DNA of 64,000 nt from Undaria pinnatifida (GCA_012845835.1 JABAKD010000016.1:5353419-5417418), one strand, 5' to 3'. Shown: positions 58,901 to 63,985, numbered from the stretch's first letter. Numbers and translations: made by a program. Notes: generated by a model not told the origin, from the letters alone.

Positions 58901-60198
58901 CCTCGCTCGCTTTTTCTTCCTCGCTTGCTTTTTCCTCGCTCGCTTTCTCCTCGCTTGCTTTTTCCTCGCTCGCTTCTTCCTCACTTGGTTTTTCCTCGTT
59001 TGCTTCTGTCTTTCCGTCGACTGTACTCCCTTCACCTTCTCCAGCCCCTTTCTCCCCCCCCACACCTTCTCCTTCCCGTTCCTCTTCCCCTTCTCCTGTC
59101 TTCTCCTCGGTCTCCTCGCTTGGACCTTCTGCACTGTTCAAGGTCAAAGGATTGGCCAAGTCTCCTGGCAACAACTCGAACCCGTACGGTGCTTCCACCT
59201 GCCGAATAGTCGGATGCCGAATAGTCGGATGTCGCGTCGAATAGTCGAATGTCGCGTGTGTTAGACTGCAATGATAAGGGTTACAAAACGGTGAAAAGCT
59301 CTCATTAAATTTCCACATAGGGAGTAATAGTGTGGGGGGGAATTGTCCATTAAATTTAATTAGGTCACATAAAATTATAGACGTTTTTTTATAACTATTT
59401 TCCAACTTTAAGGGAGACGACTTGATACGGATACTGGGAGAATTTTGTGCCTTACGTACGCGAATTTACCTAACCTGAAGGTGAAAACCCCCCGATGTTT
59501 CAAGCGAAAAAAAATGTGCCAAGTCACAAAACACTCTCGCACATTGACGAAGTAGCACAAAACACCTGAAAATGTACACAAACTTTGCACGCTGACGAAG
59601 TTTAAAGTATCATAAATATACACAAAACTTGCACATTGACGAAACGCTATAAGGCCTCAAGTACACACAACAGCACAAGGACGGCGTTTCTGGAACTCGC
59701 AATCGGTCTCTTCTACGACAACAACATCGACAGAGCCAACGAGCAGCGCGCATGGGCACAACGCGCAACGATAGGCAGGTGCCAAGATAGACCACTCTGG
59801 AAAACAAGATTTACGGCTCTCACATTTTCGCCTTCTCTGAAGGTGACCAGTGCGATGTCTGTTACTACTAACGGTGGTGCGTGCTCCGAAATATCCCCTC
59901 TCTCACTCGACATCCCTTGTCTTTCCTCCACGCCCCCTTCCCCCCCAGCTTGATCACCCCCCTTCCCGCCGTCCTCCCCTTCCCCTCCGCCATTCTTAGA
60001 ATCTCCAACATCATGGTTTTGGGTTCCAGCCACCCCATCATCTGCAGCAGCTTCTGGGGGGGAGATAACCGGTGTTGCTTCCGTAGCAGCAGCGTCAGGA
60101 TTGCCGAGGGCGGTTTCAGAAGGCTGCGATGAGGGTTCGGCGACCGTTTCTGGTCCCTTAGCTTGCATTGGTTCGCTCGCTGGTCCTTCTTCAGCCAT
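31761..60198 (-). CDS. CCDC96: MABP-like plus CCDC96 (FAP184) coiled-coil protein, 15 exons
   Basis: Predicted protein of about 722 residues. Exons in transcript order: 60198-59824, 59198-58845, 58146-58039, 54302-54189, 53301-53200, 52323-52261, 51655-51566, 50410-50219, 45356-45255, 42473-42369, 39716-39634, 38649-38532, 36915-36850, 33104-32983, 31935-31761. Residues 1-110 are acidic and disordered; about 112-296 resemble an MABP beta-prism domain (VTDIALV ... APYGFELL ... DTVFLCVQ, then PVTDLALV ... STIHLCYKK) with an acidic insert; about 320-720 are coiled coil ending in the CCDC96 domain (SRTGKTIPKSVISQFE, VRLKNINLRMML, LIDFEQLKIENQT, LTHTKEKLQFV, LLILDFEQRKW). In Tetrahymena and Chlamydomonas this family (with CCDC113/FAP263) links radial spoke 3 to the nexin-dynein complex, so the gene implies motile flagella. 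One or two introns start with GC. The start is the first ATG of an open exon. The 3' end is the least certain part. Confidence 0.82.
32135..32440 (+). repeat. Rep-A copy, CCDC96-like intron 14
   Basis: TACGGTAGAGATACAAGAGC, TTTTTCGGCTGAAACGTTGT, CTCCTTGACCCAAAATCGTC and CCTAGGCCACGGGATGGTT are present in family order. Confidence 0.85.
32983..33104 (-). CDS. CCDC96: CCDC96-like exon 14
   Basis: LSGLEEDLNQERDCLTRAKK, then ERDGLRAEVASLRQSQGFAN, the conserved RD.LTR.K.ERD block. Two AGs lie 7 bp apart (GGTAG and TTTCAG); only the first keeps frame with exon 13, and it also gives the family spacing between EN and RD. Ends in phase 2 (AG of Ser). Confidence 0.85.
33170..33720 (+). repeat. Local tandem duplications, CCDC96-like intron 13
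   Basis: CCTAGTAGTTTGGCGTCAGT / CCCAGTAGTTTGGCGTCAGT start two 95-bp copies (33272, 33374). GTAGGCTT.CTTTTT.CAACT starts two 75-bp copies (33540, 33612). Confidence 0.8.
33865..34000 (+). repeat. Rep-A fragment
   Basis: GACGCGTGCTACGACAGAGG, then TTTTTTCAGC, TGACGGCACTCCTTAGCCCA and ATCGTGGAAATG. Confidence 0.7.
34145..34385 (+). repeat. Rep-C copy, CCDC96-like intron 13
   Basis: GCGCGGTTCTTGGAAGGATG, TTCATGCGACTCGCCGAA, TGGTGAAAACCCGACG, AGTAGGGATGCGAGG and GAGTACTCCCCTCCCCC follow the order of 11478-11720. Confidence 0.9.
34400..35560. other. Part of CCDC96-like intron 13 without recognised features
   Basis: AT-rich sequence with short C and A runs. Open frames on both strands have no family signal. 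Nothing supported. Confidence 0.6.
35590..36080. repeat. CCCGA pentanucleotide array in a shared element
   Basis: About 75 units of CGACC (early units CGACA) from 35660 to 36010, flanked by GTGAGTTTTCGAACACCTCC and TGACCCGA. The same flanks, inverted, surround the arrays at 52430 and 54410. Long open frames of Gly-Ser-Arg-Val or Pro-Asp-Thr-Arg repeats are artefacts of the array. Confidence 0.95.
36330..36420 (-). repeat. Rep-A fragment
   Basis: GGAGTTCCGCCATTCAGA, then TTACCTCTATCGTAGCACGC, the reverse complement of the left end of other Rep-A copies. Confidence 0.7.
36701..36737 (-). pseudogene. Partial copy of CCDC96-like exon 13 (3' half)
   Basis: On the minus strand: TGAGAACGCAGTCCCGAGTC then ACCAGATGGGATTTTG, against TGAGAATGCAGTCACGAGTC then ACCAGGTGGGATTGTTC in the true exon 140 bp upstream. 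The copied donor has AT in place of GT, so it should be inactive. Confidence 0.85.
36850..36915 (-). CDS. CCDC96: CCDC96-like exon 13
   Basis: Twenty-two codons: ILTHTKEKLQFVAAENAVTS then HQ, matching the LTHVKEKLQFV family motif. Donor GTGGGA. The last half of the exon is copied at 36701-36737 with the donor changed to AT. Confidence 0.88.
37420..37630 (+). repeat. Rep-A copy, CCDC96-like intron 12
   Basis: ACGACGGTGCTCGTTAGCCC, AAAATCGTCG, GCACGGGACGGTTCACCGGG and CCTCAGAACACACACATGGC are in family order. Confidence 0.75.
38532..38649 (-). CDS. CCDC96: CCDC96-like exon 12
   Basis: LHLIDFEQLKIENQTVNEKI, then EERNEEILKLRKKNTTTVQ. This is the strongest CCDC96 signature in the gene and almost identical to animal proteins. 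Acceptor TTTTGCAG, donor GTAAAG. Confidence 0.95.
38930..39160 (-). repeat. Rep-C copy, minus orientation
   Basis: Contains CCGTAGTCGTGCGACCATAG, GACGGAGCACGTCGG, GGCGAGTCGCATGAAG, AAGAACCGCTTGTGAGACGG and CACCTTGTGCATACTTAC, the reverse complement of 11478-11720. Confidence 0.87.
39634..39716 (-). CDS. CCDC96: CCDC96-like exon 11
   Basis: VRLKNINLRMMLKKVEGNLR, then AKEQLAEG. It follows DIEK of exon 10, and its split Gly codon is completed by exon 12. Donor GTGAGC. A decayed copy lies upstream in the transcript at 39823-39893. Confidence 0.93.
39823..39893 (-). pseudogene. Decayed duplicate of CCDC96-like exon 11
   Basis: Minus strand reads GTTCGCTTCAAGAACGCTAA, CTTGCGCGTGATGCTGAAAG and GAGGGCAACC, against the true exon GTTCGCCTGAAGAACATCAA, CTTGCGCATGATGCTCAAGA and GAGGGCAACC. 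The acceptor AG is lost and the frame breaks before the end. Confidence 0.88.
40003..40080 (+). repeat. Dispersed fragment shared with 63870-63985
   Basis: CAGGGTGGTTCAGGAGATTG, GTGGGCGTACACAACAGGTG and ATTCCACCCAGACTGCGG match the reverse complement near 63880-63970. Both code for RVVQE.GGR.QQVI, but no intact reading frame surrounds either. Confidence 0.65.
40328..40448 (+). repeat. GGTTATGC octamer array
   Basis: About fourteen units of GGTTATGC with substitutions, starting directly after a short GGGTTAGGGTTA tract, so it may have grown from a telomere-like seed. Confidence 0.9.
40480..40735 (-). repeat. Rep-A copy, minus orientation
   Basis: AAGGCTCCTAACCTCATGAG, AAGGCCTAGG, CCGACGATTTTTGAGTTAAA, GCTCCGTCATTCAG and TACCTCTGTCGTAGCACGCG are in reversed family order. 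Confidence 0.83.
41340..41435 (-). repeat. Rep-C fragment
   Basis: TTATGCCATGCATGGCCGTA, then CCGGGACTGAGCAAGTCGG align with 38935-39020. Confidence 0.65.
41565..41790 (-). mobile_element. tRNA-derived SINE, body
   Basis: CCAGCTCAACTCGCAAGAGG, GGGCAAGCCGTGGCCACGGG, GGCACGTGCCTTCATTTTTG and ATGCTCGTCGATTTTCATCG are shared with 45555-45890 and 61690-62000. The tRNA-like head is degenerate and runs into the tRNA-like tandem array that follows. Confidence 0.8.
41785..42085 (+). repeat. Tandem array of tRNA-like units
   Basis: About five units of 55-75 bp, each with GAGCTGACTGCTAGCTCAGT or a variant (box A-like TAGCTCAGTG), then TATCTCTATCAAGT or similar and TTGGTGA. No good T arm or acceptor stem is seen, so these are relics, not tRNA genes. 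Confidence 0.6.
42105..42285. mobile_element. Possible MITE relic
   Basis: Contains repeated CTATAT-flanked GGCC/GCGG modules (GGCCGCACTATATCGAG, CCCTATATAGAGTGGCCGCC) and GTGCCAACCGATTTTAAAA, recalling the element at 43803-43982. Termini are not clear. Confidence 0.4.
42369..42473 (-). CDS. CCDC96: CCDC96-like exon 10
   Basis: IARTAEHSRTGKTIPKSVIS, then QFETAEAKKDEDIEK, continuing FKRE of exon 9, as in the family FKREIA...SRTGK.IP. The acceptor (CGGAAG) is immediately preceded by a 7-bp microsatellite array. Confidence 0.93.
42482..42622. repeat. CGTACAT heptamer microsatellite
   Basis: About twenty units of CGTACAT with CGTACAC and CGTGCAT variants. On the minus strand it ends within about ten bases of the exon 10 acceptor, so it occupies the place of the polypyrimidine tract. 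Confidence 0.95.
43010..43610 (+). repeat. About 70-bp tandem repeat, about 8 copies
   Basis: Units carry ATGACTCCAAACAAGTTTTA, TATGCAAGACAAGAACGACT, TTCAACAAAGCCTTATTTTG and a short A-rich link. Outer copies are more diverged than inner ones. Confidence 0.92.
43803..43982. mobile_element. Tc1/mariner- or pogo-like MITE, 180 bp
   Basis: Terminal inverted repeats CAGTAGGTGGCCCTATATA and TATATAGGGCCACCTACTG flank the element, with TA on both sides (43801-43802 and 43983-43984), the target duplication of Tc1/mariner elements. The interior is four to five GCGGGT-type units (ATAGTGCGGGT). No transposase. Related text is found at 57400-58030 and 63115-63290. Confidence 0.88.
44510..45120 (-). repeat. 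190-bp tandem repeat (Rep-F), about 3 copies, minus orientation
   Basis: Units share CACCTGGGGAGGATAGGGCC, CCGGTTCAGAAATCCTTC, ATCTCTATAACTCTGACA and ATGGAAACCCCAATCCCATT, the reverse complement of 19490-20110. Confidence 0.88.
45255..45356 (-). CDS. CCDC96: CCDC96-like exon 9
   Basis: AEYDTVAIALQTRLDEKEYK, then SREISDSFRDFKRE, the start of the conserved CCDC96 domain. Acceptor TCGTGGCAG, donor GTATTA. Confidence 0.92.
45555..45890 (-). mobile_element. tRNA-derived SINE, most complete minus copy
   Basis: Body: CTCAACTCGTGAGAGGCGTT, GGGCAAGCCGTGGTCACAGG and ATGCTCGTCGACTTTCATCG. Head at the right end: box B GGGTGCGAATCC on the minus strand near 45845. Total length about 330 bp. Confidence 0.83.
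46195..46440 (+). repeat. Rep-A with triplicated left part
   Basis: CAGAGGTATACCA.T.TT.GGCTAATC.GAACG occurs three times with a 60-70 bp period (46198, 46270, 46333) before CGGGGATCCTTAACCCAACG. Confidence 0.85.
46455..46765 (+). repeat. About 165-bp direct duplication
   Basis: ATGAAAACCTTGAATCGGTT to GGTATCTGCTGC is repeated as ATGAAAGCCTTGATTTACTT to AGTATCTGCTGC (46463-46562 and 46619-46730). Confidence 0.7.
47022..47060 (+). repeat. GGAA microsatellite
   Basis: About eight GGAA units, then three GGTA units. Confidence 0.9.
47185..47236 (+). repeat. 10-bp tandem repeat GGCATTGGAT, 5 copies
   Basis: Exact decamers except for the last (GGCGTTAGAT). Confidence 0.93.
47295..47520 (+). repeat. 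Rep-E with palindromic ends, copy 1
   Basis: Starts CACTCACACGAGTGACTC and ACCTCACGGGCAAAAGG, and ends CCACTCGCGTGAGTGAACCC, GAG, an A run and TGACCCCCCCC. Copies 2 and 3 are at 49955-50160 and 56400-56670, all in the same orientation. Confidence 0.87.
47860..48165 (+). repeat. TTAATG/TTGATG hexamer array
   Basis: About fifty units of (GTTAAT) and (GTTGAT) with point changes. The forward Met-Leu frame is an artefact. Confidence 0.93.
48140..48370 (+). repeat. Rep-D copy 1
   Basis: TTTGTTTTAGGACTAC, TGTTGGTCGA, TTGCGCGAGCGAACGCCTTC and GTGTTAGGAGCTCAGAAAAT are shared with 54830-55130 and with the reverse complement of 63440-63720. Confidence 0.87.
48845..48910 (-). repeat. Rep-G fragment
   Basis: AACGATGAGTATCGACGGTA and CACAGCTGGCGTGTTTAAAA align with 31640-31720. 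Confidence 0.65.
49170..49495 (+). repeat. Rep-A copy, long
   Basis: CAGCACTTTCTTGTGCTGAA, AATGACGGGGGCTTCTTAAC, AAATCGTCGGAAA, GGCCATGGGATTTATTCATC, GAGCTCCTCCTCAAGTGG and CACACCTCTGCCGTG cover the whole family consensus. Confidence 0.88.
49550..49930 (+). repeat. 78-bp direct repeats flanking a tRNA-like segment
   Basis: GTATTAGTCCGTTTGACCAC to CCTACCCAAACTAAG occurs at 49567-49622 and 49859-49914. Between them is a minus-strand box B GTGGGTTCGAATCCCACC (about 49786-49803). It is not a good tRNA fold and could be a SINE head. Confidence 0.65.
49955..50160 (+). repeat. Rep-E copy 2
   Basis: TATACCTCACGGACGAAACG, GGGTAGCTGACCA, then TCACTCGCGCGAGTGACCCC and GAG, then an A run. The left palindrome is degraded (TTTCACTATA). 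It ends just downstream of exon 8 in the transcript. Confidence 0.8.
50219..50410 (-). CDS. CCDC96: CCDC96-like exon 8
   Basis: Sixty-four codons: QNGEWQKKIASLMLTQQKTR, then a charged stretch and CLTSIVSCREKLQEQQ. Helical, charged, moderately conserved. Acceptor TTTCTTCTCAG, donor GTAGGT. Confidence 0.86.
50568..50715 (+). repeat. 74-bp exact tandem duplication
   Basis: Two adjacent copies from GTGGTAGTACGGAGGTGAGC to TTTTTTCTGAGAAAGA without a visible difference, implying a very recent event. Confidence 0.95.
51566..51655 (-). CDS. CCDC96: CCDC96-like exon 7
   Basis: Thirty codons of coiled coil: VERERRHKEAREDVRRRIDE, then ALKEKEELVK. Acceptor CGACGTCAG, donor GTAAGC; phase 0. Confidence 0.86.
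51935..52150 (-). mobile_element. tRNA-derived SINE, truncated body
   Basis: ACGTGCCTTCGTTTGTATCG, GCGCTTTCGCGCTTTCCG, then a minus-strand head CCCCGATGATCTAGTGGGTT with box B GGTTCGAGCACCC near 52095. Confidence 0.77.
52199..52229 (-). repeat. Telomere-like CCCTAA tract
   Basis: CTAACCCTAACCC...CCCTAACCCTAG; short and interrupted, within intron 6 close to the exon 6 donor. Confidence 0.7.
52261..52323 (-). CDS. CCDC96: CCDC96-like exon 6
   Basis: Twenty-one codons, MLEWEEKRNQEAAERADRRE and Q, coiled coil. The acceptor GACGTGAAG is unusually poor in pyrimidines and lies beside a 12-bp tandem pair (CGTCAAGCCAAG twice on the plus strand). Confidence 0.78.
52430..52690. repeat. GGGTC pentanucleotide array with shared flanks
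   Basis: GAGTCGGGTCAGGAGCTGTT and TCGCGAGTCGAG precede about twenty-five GGGTC units; AGGAGGTGTTATAAATCT follows. The flanks match the inverse of 35590-36080. Confidence 0.95.
53200..53301 (-). CDS. CCDC96: CCDC96-like exon 5
   Basis: Thirty-four codons: IQQHLGIEEDDGERKAELIE, then DEVYEVDTNMSPEQ, an acidic linker into the coiled coil. Acceptor GATTGACAG, donor GTTTGT. Confidence 0.84.
53750..54005 (-). mobile_element. tRNA-derived SINE, truncated
   Basis: Body pieces TCATTCTAATTGCGCGTAGG and CTCGCACTTTCGTGC, and on the minus strand a head GCAGCTCAACAGGTTAAATT with box B CTGGTTTGATTCTCG near 53950. Confidence 0.75.
54189..54302 (-). CDS. CCDC96: CCDC96-like exon 4 (end of MABP-like domain)
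   Basis: Thirty-eight codons: IVNDLYGSTIHLCYKKAGAS, then LALIQQMAERTAEKTAKQ. The I.LCYKK strand is typical of MABP repeats (FLCYKR in DENND4); the rest starts the helical region. Acceptor CTCCTTCCCAG, donor GTTGGT. Confidence 0.85.
54410..54730. repeat. GGGTC then GGGGC array with shared flanks
   Basis: GCTGGGTCAGGAGTTTTTCA, CTCGTGGGTCGAG and AGGAGGAGTTTGAAATCTCA precede about thirty GGGTC units, followed by about fifteen GGGGC or GAGGC units. Same element as 52430 and 35590. The T-to-G change has spread through the last block. Confidence 0.95.
54830..55130 (+). repeat. Rep-D copy 2
   Basis: GGGGTTGCAGTTGTTAAACG, GTTTTAGGACTACTTAG, GTGTTGGTCGAGTTGCGCG and GTGTTAGGAGCTCAGAAAAA are present, with an internal 18-bp duplication (GTGATGATATCGAG). 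Confidence 0.88.
55285..56035. repeat. 15-bp minisatellite, about 50 copies
   Basis: Unit GATTTTGATTAAACT with ACACT, GAACT and other variants, from 55285 to about 55870, then more degenerate to 56035. Both strands give long artefactual Ile/Leu- or Asn/Gln-rich frames. Confidence 0.96.
56400..56670 (+). repeat. Rep-E copy 3
   Basis: TCACTCGCACGAGTGACTCT, TACCTCACGGGCAAAAAGAC, a CCATTC microsatellite (56497-56535), then GTCACTCGCGCGAGTAATCC, CGAG, an A run and GCGACCCCCCC. Confidence 0.9.
56700..57065 (+). repeat. Rep-A copy, long
   Basis: GGGCGCGTGCTACGATACGA, GACGAAGCTCCTTGATCCAA, GGGCCTTGGGACTGTTCATC, CTCCTCGTGTGAGGAACCTT and ACCATCTCTACCGCGG are in order. Confidence 0.87.
57351..58030 (-). 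pseudogene. Four tandem partial copies of CCDC96-like exon 3 with MITE-like spacers
   Basis: Near 57351, 57560, 57722 and 57877 the minus strand repeats the exon text GGAAGCAGCGGCTTTCAGAT, GGGCTTCGGCTTCGTCACC and ATGCCGAAG, usually with donor GTAAGTAAGCG. Each is followed by GTGCCAAACGATTTCACAGG- and CACTATAGAGGG-type spacer related to the MITE at 43803. Unit length is about 155-210 bp. The copy at 57351 has lost the donor. Confidence 0.9.
58039..58146 (-). CDS. CCDC96: CCDC96-like exon 3 (second MABP-like repeat)
   Basis: Thirty-six codons: MSRYTEKVSPVTDLALVYGS, then NGFQMGFGFVTVTMPK. Acceptor CTAACAACAG, donor GTAAGT. Its 3' half and donor are present four more times in the following intron (57351-57960). 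Confidence 0.84.
58845..59198 (-). CDS. CCDC96: CCDC96-like exon 2 (first MABP-like repeat with acidic insert)
   Basis: Starts VEAPYGFELLPGDLANPLTL and ends GRDTVFLCVQ, the two halves of an MABP repeat; between them lie about 80 residues of Glu/Gly/Lys/Ser, including several ASEEK units. It must end at CAG before GCGAGA, a GC donor, because the frame hits TAG four codons later. Acceptor TTCGGCAG. Confidence 0.78.
59824..60198 (-). CDS. CCDC96: CCDC96-like exon 1
   Basis: ATG at 60198-60196 opens MAEEGPASEPMQAKGPETVA, an acidic Ala/Pro/Gly-rich region, and ends PPLVVTDIALVTFREGEN before donor GTGAGA. Joining to exon 2 gives GENVEAPYGFELL, as in the MABP pattern TDIAVI...VPEGY. N-terminal acidic regions are also usual in CCDC96. 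Confidence 0.82.
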
Positions 60199-61689
60199 TG
60201 TGTCGGATTCGTTTCCGAAGCTGCCAGTTTCGTCGCTGCCGAGCCCTCGCTATGTATGGCAGTGGGAGAATGGCGTCCAAACGGGGCAGGTGGTTTTGTA
60301 TGGGTTTTTGTTCAATTACTATGCATAATTATTGTTTTTGCCATTCGGTATATGTGCAGCGTGGACTTCGACGTCCACTACTCATAAAGGCACTCACATA
60401 AATAAGTTTTCTCACGTATTTCAAGCGCGGCCGTCTTCTGATACGTCTTGAGGATATTTGGAGCTCATGCTGAACATTCTTTCGAATGACAGAATTTATC
60501 TCTACTAGCGTATCATGGACAGCGCGCAGAATTGAGTATCGACAAATCGGAATATCGCTTTTATTTCATACCTGGTGGTATATAAGGGGTAAAATATGAC
60601 AACTATGAGTCAGACCTTTTGATCGGTCGATAGTCAGTATTGCAAGCTGCGCGATGTTATGCAGCGAAGGAGGGTGAAATAAGGAACATGCTGAACAACA
60701 ACTACTGTTTTGTGTACCAGGTGTTCGTATACGCAAGTTTTCGACATCTCACAACAGTTTTTTTTTATCGAATATGATTACAGTTCCTCAGTCAGCAATT
60801 ACATGCCGCACTCGGTCGTGCGGCCTCCGACTCGCGACAGCCATCGCCGACATGCTCCTCAACCCATATATGCTGAGAGCTGGTATAGCCATTATCTTCG
60901 GATCCGATGCGTGTTATTCAATATTATGCGTTAGCCACCTAAGAGCTGGGCGAGCCAAGACTGTGCCGAAACAAGAGATCGGCCCACGCACCGCCCAATT
61001 TTACGAAGTGGACTTGTAAAATTCCAGATCGAAAATCGCCAAATTGGGCTGTGCATCGCGGTAAACAGCGTTATTCTCGTTACACTTGTATTACTGTTAC
61101 ACCTGTATTAAGCGTGGAATCTTGTGACGATCGACAAATTGGGCAATAAAGCTGGTGTCGATCTTCTCCTTGTGTCCTCAGCCCTCAGTGATGTCTACAC
61201 CTACTTTCACCTTTATCGAGAACGAAGATTTTATTACGAAAATTTAGTTTTAATCGTTGGTGTTTTTGAGTTTTCGCCGATATCTGGTCGAGTTCGAGTC
61301 GCCTTATAAACATGACATAACTTTTCATACACCGTTTTTTTGCACATGCACTGATGTGTCGGGGTTAGTGCTTCCGAATCGCAACTCCTGATTCGTAGTA
61401 GTTCACGATATGTGGCTCCATGATTGATTATACCTGGTAAGTTGTATGGCTGGCCCAGATCGTAGTACATCGGGTTTTACATCGTAATAATATATATATA
61501 TATTCACACGTGATTACGTATTCTTCTGTATATCGTCTCTCCCCAGTATCAAATGCAATGGATATCTTGAAACCGTATAAATCAATAAATTTCACCACCA
61601 CATCTATATAACCCCCTCCGACATGGGAACTAATTAAAGTCTTGAAGTAGTATTGTTTTATGTTTATTCTAATCATCACTTTTTTGTTT

Positions 61690-62000
61690 CCAGCTCAGAA
61701 CTCGTTAGAGGTTTTACCCTTAGTGAGCTTCTGGACAAGCCGTGTGGTCACAGGTTGTCTTCCCTTCTCCCCCCCCCCGGTACGTGCCTTCCTCCTTATC
61801 GCGCAAAGGGTTCAGCATTCCCATTTTTCAGCTTTTTACGCTCGCTCGTCGATTTGCATCGAATTTTGTTAGCCAACTTGTGTTCCTCGCACTTCGACCT
61901 GTCGATGTGTCGATGTGTAAGAAAGACTCCCTTGCGGGACTTGAACCTACGATCTCGACCTCAATAGTTAGGCGGCTTACTGTTGAACCACCGGGGGCGA
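61690..62000 (-). mobile_element. tRNA-derived SINE with clear head
   Basis: Minus strand begins GTCGCCCCCGGTGGTTCAAC, has a perfect box B GGTTCAAGTCC (about 61940-61950), GCAAGGGAGTC, then the body (GATGCAAATCGACGAGCG, GAAGGCACGTACCGGGGG, GACAACCTGTGACCAC). Length about 310 bp. The best copy for defining the family. Confidence 0.87.
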
Positions 62001-62689
62001 CGGCTACAGTATGGAATAATTAAACTTCACCCCCCCCCCGTCTATACTTGTATATGTCGCCAATTAGACTGTTTAGAGATCCACCCATGTTTGGGCGACA
62101 AGCTTGTTGGAACTGTTGTGCATTCCTACATACGCAACTAGCTGCAAAATACCTAGTCAACCAATAAGTACCTGGTAGTCAGCCGCCGACTGACTGCTGG
62201 TATCGTCGACCAGCTTACAGTCCTACTCCTCACCGATGACAATTCATCCCAGGCGCCAAGGCGAAGGAACTGCACCCCGAGGTTGAGCTTCGCCATATCT
62301 TCCGCCCTTTCAGGAGGCATGAATACCGACGTCTCGTAATTGTCCATCTGCAGCACAAGAACGTAGTCGGTTGAGAAGCAGCAACAGAAAGCCATTAGTC
62401 TATCTGCACCAGAATATTGTCCGGATGATAGTCAGCAATCGAAGTTCGCTGGTCTACGTGCGGCAGGAGAATATAGCCGGGCGAGAGTCAGCGATCGAAG
62501 TCCACTAGTCTACAGGCATCGGAACATAGTTGGGGTGTAAAATCAGCAGAAAAAATTCACTATTCTGCCTGCAACAGAAGAACACAGTCGGGGGCGAGAA
62601 TCATCAATCGTTTTTTTTTCTCCAGGAATTACTATTAATAGCACCAATCGTTGGAGAGAGTAGTAGTTGTACTTGAACGCAACCCATTT

Positions 62690-63045
62690 CTGCTACTGCT
62701 GTTGTCGCCTATGATAGCGTTATTATTCTACCGCGATTGGAAAACAGTCTTGTTTGACCCCCAAGCACTTCCTGCTAGCGCACACGATAGCGTTGTAATT
62801 CTAGCTCGATTGGAAAGCAGTCCTGTTCGATCGCCAAGCACTTCCTGCTAGCGCATATGATAGCGTTTTTATTCTACCGCGATTGGAAAGCAGTCCTGTT
62901 TGACCGCCAAGCACTTCCTGCTAGCGCACACGACAGCGTTTTTATTCTACCGCGATGAGAGAGCACTCCCATTTGACCGCCAAGCACCTCCTGCTAAGGC
63001 ATACGATAGCGTTTTTATTGTATCGCGACTGAACAGCGTCCTCAA
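62690..63045 (+). repeat. About 87-bp tandem repeat, 4-5 copies
   Basis: Units carry GATAGCGTTTTTATTCTACC, GCGATTGGAAAGCAGTCCTG, TTTGACCGCCAAGCACTTCC and TGCTAGCGCA. Confidence 0.93.
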
Positions 63046-63114
63046 ACTTTCGCCTGCACCGATCTACGCCTTAAAATGATATCACTCACAAACTAGGTTT
63101 TCAGATGGGGTCCC

Positions 63115-63290
63115 TCTTCAGTGCTGTTCCATCTACAGTGCCGGGTGAGTAGTGCCGGTTGCCCGCTATAGTGCCTGTGAAAATCGCTTGGCACAGATGG
63201 AAACAACCAACCAGTAGCGGCAGTGTGCGGAGTAGTGCCGGTTGCCGCTACAGTGCCGCTATTTCCCTCTAGAGTGCATATACATACCGG
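63115..63290. mobile_element. MITE-like relic
   Basis: GAGTAGTGCCGGTTGC occurs twice; GTGCCTGTGAAAATCGCTTG and GCAC is the inverse of the spacer GTGCCAAACGATTTCACAGG in 57351-58030. Termini unclear. Confidence 0.6.
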
Positions 63291-63439
63291 CACCATCGAA
63301 GGACCACTACTGCCGTATCACGAAAAACCTCTGCTGCGATAGGAATGGCACATTTTTGGCCAAAATATACTCTGACGGACAGGGCTCTCCAACTACTCTT
63401 AGACTAACAAGTTATCCATTGTACCGTTGGATGGTTCGA

Positions 63440-63720
63440 TGCATACCTATGAAGAGCCATCCCCCGCTATCATGGGGGTGCAGTGGATTCTAAGAACTTT
63501 CTGGGCTTCTAGCATGAGGAGGAGGTGAATATCTCACCCGAAACACGCCTTCGAAGACTTTCGTTCGCGCAACCCGACCAACGTTTCTATGCGCTGGTCC
63601 GAAAAACAACCATTGTACTCGTAAAGCCGTCATGCTAACCGATAGTTGCAACACTTGAGGAGCTCAGCCGCTCACAAACGTTTAGTTTAAAAACTGCAAC
63701 CCCTACCGCACTACAGAGGG
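63440..63720 (-). repeat. Rep-D copy 3, minus orientation
   Basis: CGCCTTCGAAGACTTTCGTT, CGCGCAACCCGACCAACG, CAACACTTGAGGAGCTCAGC and AAAACTGCAACCCCTACC are the reverse complement of 54830-55000. Confidence 0.88.
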
Positions 63721-63869
63721 GTGACTCATGGGATTGTTATTTGCTTTGAAGTTTTTATGTTTGTTGAGCGTCATTGCTTGGGTGGGGTGTACAGCTCTTC
63801 GCGTGAAGAGTATCAGAAAATGAACGTGCCACCCCCTATCGTAGCCGTAGCACGTGTGGAAACTAGGAC

Positions 63870-63985
63870 CAACCGCAGCTCCGATGGAATCACCAACCGC
63901 AGTTTGGATGGAATCAATCACCTGTTGCGCACGCCCACCAGTCTCCTGGACCACCCTGACGCTAACGATCGGTGCGAGGTCGCGC
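63870..63985 (-). repeat. Dispersed fragment shared with 40003-40080
   Basis: ATCACCTGTTGCGCACGCCC, ACCAGTCTCCTGGACCACCC and TGACGC. The minus frame reads VRVVQETGGRAQQVIDS and is open from upstream, but no domain is recognised and the window ends here. Confidence 0.6.

Noticed and set aside
60710..61019. Possible gene upstream of the CCDC96-like gene on the plus strand
   Set aside because: Open frames of about 75-80 codons lack splice context, motifs or codon bias like that of the two real genes.
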